DNA of 21,926 nt. It comes from CAZPBC01 sp964584775 (GTDB lineage: Bacteria; Chlamydiota; Chlamydiia; Chlamydiales; SLFE01). The stretch is from NCBI GenBank assembly GCA_964584775.1, contig CAZPBC010000033.1, positions 1 through 21,926 on the forward strand, given 5' to 3'. Positions within the stretch are counted from its first letter, which is position 1. The number at the start of each line of letters is the position of its first letter. Under the pieces are notes generated by a model that saw only the letters and a program-made list of their open reading frames with translations, had not been told where the DNA came from and made no database searches. Below are positions 1 through 8,005 of this stretch, piece after piece. Both the position numbers and the translations under genes were made by a program.

Positions 1-633
1 GAACTCAATCTCTAAACCGGAGAGCGAGTTTATTTCCAGCAGCTTGTCTAGAGGGGGTAAGCCTCGAACAAAGTCTGTGAAGAGAAGGTTCACTTGACAC
101 GCAACGATACTTTTTGCTGAACGGTTCCCACCAGCTCCTTCTTTTTCCCCACCGTAATAGGCGACTAAGTCATAGTCCGTCATGGCGTGCGGAATGAGTA
201 TTTCGCCAAGTCGGGGGAGTTGGTGAGGATCGCACTGGGGGCGAAGTGCTGAGTACTCTTTTGAGAGGGCCATGAACCTTTCAGGGGAGGGACTGCCTTC
301 TAGCTCCTCTTCGATCTCTCGGCAACGTTTTGAGGATGCAAGAAAGGAGGCAAGACGTCTCCCCTCTTCGAGGTGAGGAATCAGTCCTCCAATAAAGGGA
401 AGATAGTTATCACTCAGTAAAATGGCTTTAAAAAACCCTTTCGCTTCAAGAGCATATTTTCCTTGTAGGACCCTTTGGCAAACGCGCCAAACAGCCTCCA
501 TCCGTTTTCGATAGGGCTCCTTCTCAGGATCATCGTCGGGGATCTCCTCGACCTCTTCTCGTGGAGAAGCCGCGGCAGCGGCTGCCTCTAATGTTGTTCT
601 TCGTAAATCGAGTGAGAATTTTACGTTGTTCAT
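1..633 (-). CDS. Unknown protein, N-terminal 211 residues (runs off the window)
   Basis: An uninterrupted minus-strand reading frame starts at ATG 633-631 and is still open at base 1, so the C-terminus is missing. The visible part has a short alanine run (residues about 17-22), then an acidic stretch (EEVEEIPDDD, about 26-35), then what looks like a soluble, mostly helical domain rich in charged residues. There is no signal peptide or membrane segment. I do not recognise the family. No Shine-Dalgarno lies directly before this ATG. Instead a 10-codon ORF with a strong Shine-Dalgarno ends exactly on this start (overlap ATGA), which suggests translational coupling; a frameshift that separates the true N-terminus is also possible. 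The reading frame is clear; the function is unknown. Confidence 0.7.
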   Translation of the reverse strand, partial: MNNVKFSLDLRRTTLEAAAAAASPREEVEEIPDDDPEKEPYRKRMEAVWRVCQRVLQGKYALEAKGFFKAILLSDNYLPFIGGLIPHLEEGRRLASFLASSKRCREIEEELEGSPSPERFMALSKEYSALRPQCDPHQLPRLGEILIPHAMTDYDLVAYYGGEKEGAGGNRSAKSIVACQVNLLFTDFVRGLPPLDKLLEINSLSGLEIEF

Positions 634-662
634 TGGATTAGAGTTTCGGGCTCTCTTGTCAT
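630..662 (-). CDS. Possible 10-residue leader peptide coupled to the unknown gene
   Basis: On the minus strand AAAGGAG (675-669) sits 6 nt before an ATG at 662-660, which opens a 10-codon ORF (MTREPETLIQ). Its TGA overlaps the ATG of the downstream gene as ATGA. This is the best ribosome-binding site in the region, while the downstream start has none of its own. Possible readings are a coupled leader peptide, or the true N-terminus of the neighbouring gene displaced by a one-base indel. Confidence 0.35.
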   Translation of the reverse strand: MTREPETLIQ

Positions 663-822
663 GAGTTTCTCCTTTAGGCTCTTTTCTCTAGGAGTCGGAG
701 AGCGAGAGGGAGGTTTTACTGTATCCGGGCTGAGTCTTAATAGATTCATAAAATAAATCCTATACTCAAAAGTTAGATTTGAGCAATTTCCTTTTTTCTC
801 CGCTTGACCTATCCTTATTGCG
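663..822. other. Divergent intergenic region
   Basis: This spacer lies between the minus-strand unknown gene and the plus-strand YjbH-like gene, so it must hold promoters for both. AT-rich sequence around 740-780 includes TATACT near 764, but I found no convincing -35/-10 pair at proper spacing on either strand. The plus-strand gene has no clear Shine-Dalgarno. No repeat or RNA gene was seen. Confidence 0.4.
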
Positions 823-2961
823 ATGAAAAAGAGGTGTTTGCTCTTTCTACTTTGTTTGCCGTTCAGGCTTTTTTCGGATTGTCTTGTCGAAGATAGTCAG
901 CTTTTTGCTGACCTAGAGACAGTTAGGTGGGTCGACTACCAGCTCCAGGACCGCTTTCCGGTGACTTTCAATTACACCCTTCAAGGGGGATTGATTGTCA
1001 TGCCGTCAGCACGGATGGGCTATGAGGGGGAGTTGGGAACGAGCTACTCGAGTTTGCCTCCTTACCGGATCTGGTCGGGCCGAGCACAGGTCTTCGACCA
1101 CCTTGAGGTGACAGCAAGTTACCGCGTCTTCAATGGGATCCTCGATCCGGTCTTGGGTGCAAAGGGGTTTGGAGACTTTGCTGATAAAGGAGCGAATCTC
1201 AAGCTGGCCTTATTGAAGGCTGAAGACTCTGATTTTCGCCTTCCAGGGTTGGCGATTGGAATCGATGATTTTTTGGGCACCCGTTCGTTCAAGTCGCAGT
1301 ACATCGTCGCCACACAAGTGGTCGACCGTTTAAATCTCGAGATGACGCTAGGTTGGGGAAGAGAGCGTCTCCGCGGTTTTTTTGGAGGGGTGCAGTGGAT
1401 GCCCTTTCGTCACCGCTGCAACAACTTCCTTCGTGAACTGATCCTGACTGCGGAATATGACGCCATTCCCTACCACGATGAGAATATTGAACCTCACCCC
1501 GGCGGACGTCTCTCTAGCTCATCGATCAACTGGGGAGCGAAAGCCCGGCTCTTTGATATCTTTGATCTCTCTATCGCACGGATCCGCGGTGAACAGTGGG
1601 CCTACTCGGTTGCTGCGAACTACAACTTTGGAACGACACCAGGCTTCCTCACAAAATACCAAGATCCTGAACCCTACCGCTCTCCGCAAGATTTTGAGTG
1701 TATTGGTGAGCTGCGCCCCGAAGAGGTCTTTGTCCAAGAGCTCTTCTATCCTTTGCGTTGCCAAGGGATCCTCCTCAAAAAAGCAGAGGTAGGTGTCACT
1801 GCTTGTGGAGAGAAGATGCTTGTGCTCGATGTGATCAACTGCAAGTGGTTTTTCGAAAGAGAGTTCCGACGCCGACTAACCTGCGTGATTGCCAATCTCC
1901 TTCCTGAAGACATCTGCCATGTGGTCGCTGTTGTGAGAACTGAAGGGATTCCGATCCAGGAGATCTGTCTTTATGGAGAACTACTCCGCGAATACCGCGA
2001 AGGACGGATGGGCGAGTATGAGATGGAACTGCTGACAGTGCGGCGCGATGTGACGTTTAAGAAGTTTTGTGAGAAGAGCACGCTTTACAATGTAAGAAAT
2101 CCTCTCTTCGACTGGCACCTTGGACCGAAGATCATCACTTTTTTTGGTGCTGCAGCTGGAAAGTTCAAGTTTGCTCTCGGCGCGCAGTTGAACGTTTCAG
2201 GGTTTTTACCTCCTTTTGATGTCTACTACCAAGCCAAGCTGGGCTATATCGCCGTGAGTAAACTCGGCAACCTTGGCTCGGTAGACATTCTCAACCCCTC
2301 TCAACTGCCAAATGTGAGAACCGACATTGTCAACTACTACGCCGAGCGGACACTGACCTTCGATGAACTGTATTTGCAGAAGAACTTCCACCTGGGTGGA
2401 CCCTTCTTTTCTCGTGCGAGTGCTGGATATTTTATCCAAAACTGGGGAGGGGGAGCGGTCGAGATGCTCTTTTACCCGAACCGCAGTTGCTTTGCTGTCG
2501 GAATCGAAGCGGCGCTTCTGAAAAAGAGAACTTTGACGGGGCTCGGTTTCACCAACACCATCCGTCAATTTGAAGGATTTGAGCCGACTTACATCCCCTA
2601 TACCGGTTTGCAGTACTTCCTCGATGTTTACTATGAAATCCGAGAGTGGCAGCTGGAGATGAAAGGGAGCTTTGGGCAGTTTCTCGCAAAAGATCTCGGC
2701 TTCCGTTACGAACTGGTCAGAACCTTTTCCAATGGACTGCGGATGGGTGGATGGTACACCTGGACGAACGGCAACGACCGCGTCAATGGTGAGATCTACT
2801 ATGACAAGGGTGTGATCATCAGCCTCCCTCTCGACTTCTTCTACCCTTGCAGTTGCAAAGCGCGCTGGGATTACCGCATGGCAGCGTGGCTGCGTGACGT
2901 CGGCTACCGTTCACCAACAGGCCACTCGCTCTACCACTTAATCCGAGCAGAGCGCAACTAA
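823..2961 (+). CDS. YjbH-like outer-membrane protein
   Basis: This 712-residue protein has an apparent N-terminal signal peptide (MKKRC, then a Leu/Phe-rich core to about residue 18) and a long sequence of alternating aromatic/polar strands typical of an outer-membrane beta-structure. It resembles the YjbH/YmcA family (exopolysaccharide-associated outer-membrane proteins): the early GLIVMPSARM segment matches the family's GL-x-PTARM-type motif. It also has the conserved GWGRERLRG and NWGAKARLFD segments, a central soluble stretch around 290-400, and a beta-rich C-terminal half. Its length is close to that of E. coli YjbH (about 700). In enterobacteria YjbH sits in a yjbEFGH operon; here it stands alone and is convergent with hemB, so the partner genes are absent from this window. 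Family assignment is fairly sure; an export or surface role is inferred. Confidence 0.75.
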   Translation: MKKRCLLFLLCLPFRLFSDCLVEDSQLFADLETVRWVDYQLQDRFPVTFNYTLQGGLIVMPSARMGYEGELGTSYSSLPPYRIWSGRAQVFDHLEVTASYRVFNGILDPVLGAKGFGDFADKGANLKLALLKAEDSDFRLPGLAIGIDDFLGTRSFKSQYIVATQVVDRLNLEMTLGWGRERLRGFFGGVQWMPFRHRCNNFLRELILTAEYDAIPYHDENIEPHPGGRLSSSSINWGAKARLFDIFDLSIARIRGEQWAYSVAANYNFGTTPGFLTKYQDPEPYRSPQDFECIGELRPEEVFVQELFYPLRCQGILLKKAEVGVTACGEKMLVLDVINCKWFFEREFRRRLTCVIANLLPEDICHVVAVVRTEGIPIQEICLYGELLREYREGRMGEYEMELLTVRRDVTFKKFCEKSTLYNVRNPLFDWHLGPKIITFFGAAAGKFKFALGAQLNVSGFLPPFDVYYQAKLGYIAVSKLGNLGSVDILNPSQLPNVRTDIVNYYAERTLTFDELYLQKNFHLGGPFFSRASAGYFIQNWGGGAVEMLFYPNRSCFAVGIEAALLKKRTLTGLGFTNTIRQFEGFEPTYIPYTGLQYFLDVYYEIREWQLEMKGSFGQFLAKDLGFRYELVRTFSNGLRMGGWYTWTNGNDRVNGEIYYDKGVIISLPLDFFYPCSCKARWDYRMAAWLRDVGYRSPTGHSLYHLIRAERN

Positions 2962-2971
2962 TCTCACCGTT

Positions 2972-3958
2972 TTATGACTGAAGGTTTTCTAAAACCCTCT
3001 CAGCAGCGTAGGTGAAGATGAGGTCGGCACCCGCGCGTTTGATCGAGATGAGCTGTTCGAGAAGGACTTGGTCCGCGTCAAGCCAGCCCTTTTCTGCCGC
3101 GGCTAGGACCATGGCGTACTCTCCACTGACATGGTAGGCAGCGAGGGGAAGGGTGGTCTCCTCACGGAGGCGTGCGAGGATATCGAGATAGTGGAGAGCG
3201 GGTTTGACTAGAAGCATGTCAGCTCCCTCTTCAATGTCCAGTTGACACTCTGTCAGAGCCTCACGAGCGTTTGCGGGATTCATCTGGTATCCCTTCTTGT
3301 CGCCCTTTTGCGGGGTAGAGCCGACGAGATCCCGGAAAGGTCCGTAGAGGCTCGAGGCGTACTTCGCTGTATAAGAGAGGATCGAAACATGTTGCAACCC
3401 ATGATCGTCGAGCGCTTGGCGGATGAAGCCGACACGTCCATCCATCATGTCACTCGGAGCAAGGACGTCAGCGCCCGCTTCAGCAAGAAGGAGGGACTTC
3501 TGCGCGAGAATTTCCAGCGTGCGGTCGTTGTCAACAGCACCGTTCACATCAAGGACGCCGTCGTGACCATGGCTCGTATAGGGGTCGAGAGCCACGTCCA
3601 CCATGAGACACATTTCAGGAATCTCTTTTTTCAAATGCTGGAGTGTGCGGGTGAGGAGATTTCCAGGGCGGAGTGCTTCAGACCCCTTCGCGTCTTTCAA
3701 TCCGCTGGAGAGGACGGGAAAGAGATCGACTGCACGGATGCCCTTTTCATAGAGTTCGATCACTTTTTGAGTGAGGGTGTCGATCGAGAAGCGGTAGACA
3801 CCCGGCAAAGATTCGACGGGTTGTTTCTCGCCCTCGCCATCCACAACGAAGAGGGGAACGACAAGCTGCGAAGGCCTTAAAAAAGTTTCTTGAACGAGCT
3901 CGCGGAGGGCGGGGGTCTGTCTCAGGCGTCTTGGGCGTCGTTGAAGTAGGGTCTCCAT
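2972..3958 (-). CDS. hemB: Porphobilinogen synthase (delta-aminolevulinic acid dehydratase)
   Basis: HemB condenses two 5-aminolevulinate molecules to porphobilinogen in haem synthesis, in the cytoplasm. The protein has 328 residues, the normal length. Both catalytic lysines are present: K199 in SYTAKYASSLYGPFRD and K252 in LLVKPAL. The metal-site segment at about 121-134 reads DVALDPYTSHGHDG, with aspartates in place of the three cysteines of the zinc-binding E. coli type. This resembles the cysteine-free, magnesium-dependent Pseudomonas type. ATG 3958 is preceded by GGAG at 8 nt. The gene is convergent with the YjbH-like gene (10 bp apart) and divergent from the glycosyltransferase with only 34 bp between start codons, so its promoter must be very compact or lie inside the neighbour. 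Confidence 0.97.
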   Translation of the reverse strand: METLLQRRPRRLRQTPALRELVQETFLRPSQLVVPLFVVDGEGEKQPVESLPGVYRFSIDTLTQKVIELYEKGIRAVDLFPVLSSGLKDAKGSEALRPGNLLTRTLQHLKKEIPEMCLMVDVALDPYTSHGHDGVLDVNGAVDNDRTLEILAQKSLLLAEAGADVLAPSDMMDGRVGFIRQALDDHGLQHVSILSYTAKYASSLYGPFRDLVGSTPQKGDKKGYQMNPANAREALTECQLDIEEGADMLLVKPALHYLDILARLREETTLPLAAYHVSGEYAMVLAAAEKGWLDADQVLLEQLISIKRAGADLIFTYAAERVLENLQS

Positions 3959-3992
3959 TTTTATCTCTCCAGGTGGTAGACTGGTTGCTAGA

Positions 3993-4811
3993 ATGAAGAT
4001 CAGTGTAACCGTTTTAACAAAAAATAGTGAAGCCTATCTGGAAGAGGTCTTACAGAGCACCACCTCTTTCGATGAGGTGATCCTTTATGACAGTGGCTCC
4101 GAAGACCGGACGCTTGAGATTGCAAAATCTTTTTCCAATGTTCAAGTTCATGAGGGACCTTTTGAAGGGTTTGGCGTCGTACACAACCGCGTCTCCGGCC
4201 TCGCCTCCAACGACTGGATCCTTTCGATCGACAGTGACGAGGTGTTGACCCCTGAGCTAGTCGAAGAAATTCAAGCGCTTCAGCTCGACCCTAAAAAAGG
4301 GTATTCCATTTGGAGAAAGAACCTCATTGAAGGAAAGTGGATTTGGCATAGCGGTTGGGCGCCGGACCGTGTGGTACGTCTTTATAACCGCAAAGAGACC
4401 CGCTTTACCGATGCGGCTGTCCATGAGGCGGTGAAGATGGAGGGACTGGAAGCCGTTTCGTTACAGCATCCTCTATTGCACTACCCTTACCGTGATAGTG
4501 CTGACTTCATGCGAAAGATGAAATTGTATGCTGAGCTCTTTGCTAAAGAGAATGTGGGTAAAAAACGCTCTTCTTTTTTAAAAGCGCTCTCCCGCTCGGC
4601 TTTCACCCTCTTCAAAACACTGATCCTCAAGAAAGGGATTTTTGGAGGGAAGTGGGGCTGGCACATCGCGATCTATAACGCCGCGACCACTTATTTTAAG
4701 TATATGTTGCTTCTAGAGCTAAATAACGCTCAAGCGCCCGCTTGTGTCCCGAAGAGAACGCCCTCTCTGTCAACTCCTCACGCTTCACCCAAATGTGATC
4801 CTTCACCTTAG
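3993..4811 (+). CDS. WaaE/KdtX-like family 2 glycosyltransferase
   Basis: This 272-residue cytoplasmic GT2 enzyme begins with the nucleotide-sugar-binding fold MKISVTVLTKN, followed by LYDSGSEDRT (31-40) and the metal-binding DSDE motif (80-83). The later WAPDRVVRLYNR and DAAVHEAV segments are typical of the lipopolysaccharide-core WaaE/KdtX subgroup, which suggests a sugar transferred to LPS core. The exact sugar cannot be read from sequence. A hydrophobic, basic segment (about 195-245) ends in YFKYMLLLELNN, the usual family ending. The remaining tail of about 27 residues, rich in Pro/Ser/Lys, is read from the antisense of the mutY 3' end and may be an artefact of losing a stop codon. The genes overlap by 116 bp. 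No clear Shine-Dalgarno is visible. Confidence 0.85.
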   Translation: MKISVTVLTKNSEAYLEEVLQSTTSFDEVILYDSGSEDRTLEIAKSFSNVQVHEGPFEGFGVVHNRVSGLASNDWILSIDSDEVLTPELVEEIQALQLDPKKGYSIWRKNLIEGKWIWHSGWAPDRVVRLYNRKETRFTDAAVHEAVKMEGLEAVSLQHPLLHYPYRDSADFMRKMKLYAELFAKENVGKKRSSFLKALSRSAFTLFKTLILKKGIFGGKWGWHIAIYNAATTYFKYMLLLELNNAQAPACVPKRTPSLSTPHASPKCDPSP

Positions 4812-5745
4812 CCCGCTCACTCACGCGGCAGTGGACAGGGTAGAGTGTTGCCTTGTATCGAGTAAATCCATGTTGTAGCGGTTCAAGCTCGAGAAGGGGA
4901 GTGGCTTCAAGCTGAAATTCCTTCTCCACATGCTTTGGAAGCTCAGAAAGGCGTTTGACGTTCTTCTTCTCAAGCATGGGAAATTCGTGGAGCTCCTTCA
5001 TCACCCGCTTTCCTCCTGGAGGGCGGACAAGCAGATGCTCATCGGCCTCTAAGAGAAGCGTGTAGCGGAACAGTTCGATCGTTTTAGGACGCGGTTTTTT
5101 GTTCGGGAGGGTCGCTTCAAGCCCTTCGCGGTAGGCTTCGCAGCTTTTTTGGAAGGGGCAGCGATGGCACTCGGGTTTTTTCTTGCAGAGGGTCGCTCCA
5201 AACTCGATGAAAGCCTCGGAGATTTCCCAAGGCCGTTTTTGAGGGAGGAGGCCCTCCGCTGCTTCTGCAATCTTTTTTTCTCCCTCTTTTGAGTCGATCG
5301 GTTCTTGGATGAGGAAGTAGCGAGAGAGGAACCGTTTGACATTGCCATCGATCGCAGCGGCACGTTGGTGGAAGGCAAAAGCAAGAAGGGCCGAGGAGGT
5401 GTAATCTCCGATCCCTTTTAGCTTGAGGAGTTCCTCTTTAGTAGAGGGAAGCGCTCCAGAATGCTCTTCGATGACGATTTTCGCTAAATTCCAAAGTGAA
5501 CGGGCGCGGGAGTAGTAGCCCAGCCCTTCCCAAAGTTTGACGACCTCTTCAAAAGGAGCCGCAGCAAGCGCTTCAAAATCAGGAAAACGCTCCATCCAGC
5601 GCTGGTAATAGGGTGTCACGACGCTTGCCTGGGTCTGTTGAAGCATCACTTCAGAGATGAGCACACGGTAGGGTGTCGTCTCCTCTCTCCAAAGCAGATT
5701 CCGTTTTTCCCTTGTAAACCAGTCTCTTAGATCTTCACTGTCCAT
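4696..5745 (-). CDS. mutY: Adenine DNA glycosylase MutY
   Basis: MutY removes adenine mispaired with 8-oxoguanine in base excision repair. The protein has 349 residues. The catalytic core includes SEVMLQQTQ with the catalytic glutamate E32, the helix-hairpin-helix LKGIGDYTSSAL (108-120), and the catalytic aspartate D133 in AIDGNVKRFL. The iron-sulfur cysteines are C187, C193, C196 and C202. Their spacing is C-X5-C-X2-C-X5-C, one residue shorter in the first loop than the usual X6. A NUDIX-like MutY C-terminal domain (about 222-340), which recognises 8-oxoG, follows. ATG 5745 has GGGAG at 7 nt. The 3' end overlaps the glycosyltransferase; the gene is divergent from greA. Confidence 0.96.
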   Translation of the reverse strand: MDSEDLRDWFTREKRNLLWREETTPYRVLISEVMLQQTQASVVTPYYQRWMERFPDFEALAAAPFEEVVKLWEGLGYYSRARSLWNLAKIVIEEHSGALPSTKEELLKLKGIGDYTSSALLAFAFHQRAAAIDGNVKRFLSRYFLIQEPIDSKEGEKKIAEAAEGLLPQKRPWEISEAFIEFGATLCKKKPECHRCPFQKSCEAYREGLEATLPNKKPRPKTIELFRYTLLLEADEHLLVRPPGGKRVMKELHEFPMLEKKNVKRLSELPKHVEKEFQLEATPLLELEPLQHGFTRYKATLYPVHCRVSERAKVKDHIWVKREELTERAFSSGHKRALERYLALEATYT

Positions 5746-5765
5746 CGTGATTCTCCCGTTCGGAG

Positions 5766-5794
5766 TTGATATTAAACCAAACTCCCTCTATTAT
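5766..5794 (+). promoter_or_regulatory. Predicted housekeeping-type promoter of greA-rdgB
   Basis: TTGATA (5766-5771) and TATTAT (5789-5794) are separated by exactly 17 bp. Transcription would start near 5800, so the GTG at 5803 would be almost leaderless. This supports the ATG at 5842, with a 40-nt leader, as the greA start. Experimental support is lacking. Confidence 0.6.
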
Positions 5795-5841
5795 TTACAG
5801 TTGTGAATACTATTCCCCATACAGAAACGGAGTCCGGAAGC

Positions 5842-7992
5842 ATGGCCTACTTGGAAGAATTCAAATCCCGCATTGCGAGCAACGATTTTTCGAAGTTCAT
5901 GCAGCTGTGGGAGGAATACTCCAACGGTGACTCTCCTGACGCTGAGGAGTTTCTAGCCATCCTTAAGAGCATTGAAGGCTCTGATTTTGCCCACTCTTTT
6001 GGGCAGTACGTCGAAACAGGGATCCCTCTTTGGTCCATTATCGAAGACAAAGAATTCTCTTTTCAGATTTTAAAACATTTAATTGACCTTCAGACCACCA
6101 ACAGCCAGCTCCTGCAAGATCTCGCCATCAAGGCACTTAAAGATCGATATGGCTCTGACACACTGTTCGATGTCAAGCTACGTCTCATCAACCTCCGTGG
6201 GATTGGAGGTTTTCAGGGTGCTCTCTCCAATTTTGAGCTTCTGCAGCACATGGATAAAGGAAAATTTGTCTACCACAGTGGAGGTTGGGGAACAGGTGAG
6301 ATCATGGACGTCTCACTCGTCCGTGAGCAGCTCGTTATCGAATTTGAGAATGTCGTCGGCCACCGTGATCTCTCTTTTGAAAATGCTTTCAAGACCCTGA
6401 GCCCCATCGCTGATGACCACTTCCTTGCAAAACGTTTCGGTGACCCAGACCGGCTGGAAGCCGAAGGAAAAGAGGATCCCCTCAAGCTTGTACACCTTCT
6501 TTTGAAAGATCTGGGACCAAAGACCGCATCCGAAATTAAAGAAGAGCTCTGTGTGTTGGTCATTCCTGAAGAAGAGTGGACGAAATGGTGGCAAGGAGCT
6601 CGCTCCAGACTGAAGAAAGACACGCTGATTCAGTCTCCATCTTCTGTGAAGGAACCCTTTGTTCTCCGCGATCACGCCCTCTCTCACGAAGAGCGTTTCC
6701 AGCAAGAGTTGATGAATAAGAAGGGAGTCGAAGAGGTCCTCCTCGCAGCTTACAACTACACCCGCGACTTTTCACAGACTCTCAAAAAAGAGGGTGTGAA
6801 GGAGATGCTCGTCTCTAAAATTGAAGAGCTTTTAGAACAAGACCTCTCTTTTCCTCAGCAGATTGAAATTCTCCTTTTCCTGGAAAACTTCCTCTCTCAC
6901 AAAGTCGAAGGTCGTCTCCTTGAAGAACTGATTCCTGGTGTGGACAACCCTCTTTTCACGATCGAGCAGATCCAAATTCTCGCCTTGAAAAAACGCTTTT
7001 TAATGGCACTCAAAAAATACCACTCGAATTACATTGAGCAGTTCCTCAATCTCTTTTTGGCAGTTGGACAAAACTCTCTTAAGGAGTTCATTGCAACAGA
7101 GCTTTCAAAAGAGGAGACAGTGACCAAGTTTGAACACCGCTTGGAAGAGCTTCTCCATCACCCGACTAAATACCCTGAAACGTTTGTTTGGTATTTCCAA
7201 AAACTCCTTTCCGACAAAGAGGCGCTTTTTGCAGACAAAGATGGACAGTGTGAATTCCTCGAAGGGTTCATGATTCTTCTCTCTTTCCTTGAAAGAGAAC
7301 CAAAGTACCGTGACCTGGCTAAGAAGATGTACCAGATCCTCACGAACAAACGCTTCCTTGTCACACGGAATATTCTCGAAGGCTCGAGTGTCGATTTCGC
7401 GAAAGAGTTCCTCCTTCTCGTGACAAAGTGTCAGAGTTTCAACAGCCATGATCTTAAAATCATGCAATCCCTCGTTGAAGTGGCTCACCCTGAACTTGCA
7501 AGTGGCAAGAGTGACTCGCAAGCAGAAGAGCACATCATCTGGACGACAGACGAAGGGTTTAACAAAACACGCGCACGTATCGAAGAGATTGGCTCTACAG
7601 AGATGGTTGAAAACGCCCGCGAGATTGAAGAGGCGAGAAGCCACGGTGACCTCCGTGAGAACTCTGAATATAAGTTTGCTCTCGAGCGCCGGGCAAGGTT
7701 ACAAGGAGAGCTAAAACTCCTTTCTGAGCTCCTCAACCAGGCACGTGTCCTGACCGAAACCGATATTGATCCCTCCAAAATCGGCGTGGGTTGTGTCGTC
7801 GATCTCATTAACTCTGAGAATGAAAAGGTCACTTTTACCCTTCTTGGACCATGGGATGCAGATCCTGATAACCACATCCTATCCTTCCAATCAAAGATGG
7901 CAGAAGCTATGATGGGTCACACTGTCGGCGAGAGTTTCTCTTTCCGGCATGATTCGTATAAAGTAGCTGCTATCCGCAGCTATCTTGATTGA
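5842..7992 (+). CDS. greA: Transcription elongation factor GreA, long chlamydial form
   Basis: GreA rescues backtracked RNA polymerase by stimulating transcript cleavage. The last 150 or so residues are a complete GreA: an N-terminal coiled coil carrying the signature GDLRENSEY (about 602-610), whose Asp and Glu project into the polymerase channel, then the FKBP-like domain ending in RHDSYKVAAI. Ahead of it lie about 550 residues of helical, acidic sequence absent from ordinary GreA (about 158 residues). This long form is characteristic of chlamydiae, and the total of 716 residues from ATG 5842 fits my recollection of about 715 for the C. trachomatis protein. A GTG at 5803 would add 13 residues, but it lies at the predicted transcription start, whereas ATG 5842 has GGAG upstream. 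The gene is followed closely by rdgB. Confidence 0.95.
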   Translation: MAYLEEFKSRIASNDFSKFMQLWEEYSNGDSPDAEEFLAILKSIEGSDFAHSFGQYVETGIPLWSIIEDKEFSFQILKHLIDLQTTNSQLLQDLAIKALKDRYGSDTLFDVKLRLINLRGIGGFQGALSNFELLQHMDKGKFVYHSGGWGTGEIMDVSLVREQLVIEFENVVGHRDLSFENAFKTLSPIADDHFLAKRFGDPDRLEAEGKEDPLKLVHLLLKDLGPKTASEIKEELCVLVIPEEEWTKWWQGARSRLKKDTLIQSPSSVKEPFVLRDHALSHEERFQQELMNKKGVEEVLLAAYNYTRDFSQTLKKEGVKEMLVSKIEELLEQDLSFPQQIEILLFLENFLSHKVEGRLLEELIPGVDNPLFTIEQIQILALKKRFLMALKKYHSNYIEQFLNLFLAVGQNSLKEFIATELSKEETVTKFEHRLEELLHHPTKYPETFVWYFQKLLSDKEALFADKDGQCEFLEGFMILLSFLEREPKYRDLAKKMYQILTNKRFLVTRNILEGSSVDFAKEFLLLVTKCQSFNSHDLKIMQSLVEVAHPELASGKSDSQAEEHIIWTTDEGFNKTRARIEEIGSTEMVENAREIEEARSHGDLRENSEYKFALERRARLQGELKLLSELLNQARVLTETDIDPSKIGVGCVVDLINSENEKVTFTLLGPWDADPDNHILSFQSKMAEAMMGHTVGESFSFRHDSYKVAAIRSYLD

Positions 7993-8005
7993 GGAAAAGG
8001 GCCTT

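Noticed and set aside
3242..3880. Plus-strand ORF of 212 residues opposite hemB
   Set aside because: It is entirely antisense to a clear hemB, has no recognisable domain, and no start signal.
5803..5841. GTG start for greA adding 13 residues
   Set aside because: The GTG lies at the predicted transcription start and has no ribosome-binding site; ATG 5842 has one and gives the expected length.
7105..7644. Minus-strand ORF of 179 residues inside greA
   Set aside because: It is antisense to the well-supported GreA coding frame and shows no motif or ribosome-binding site.
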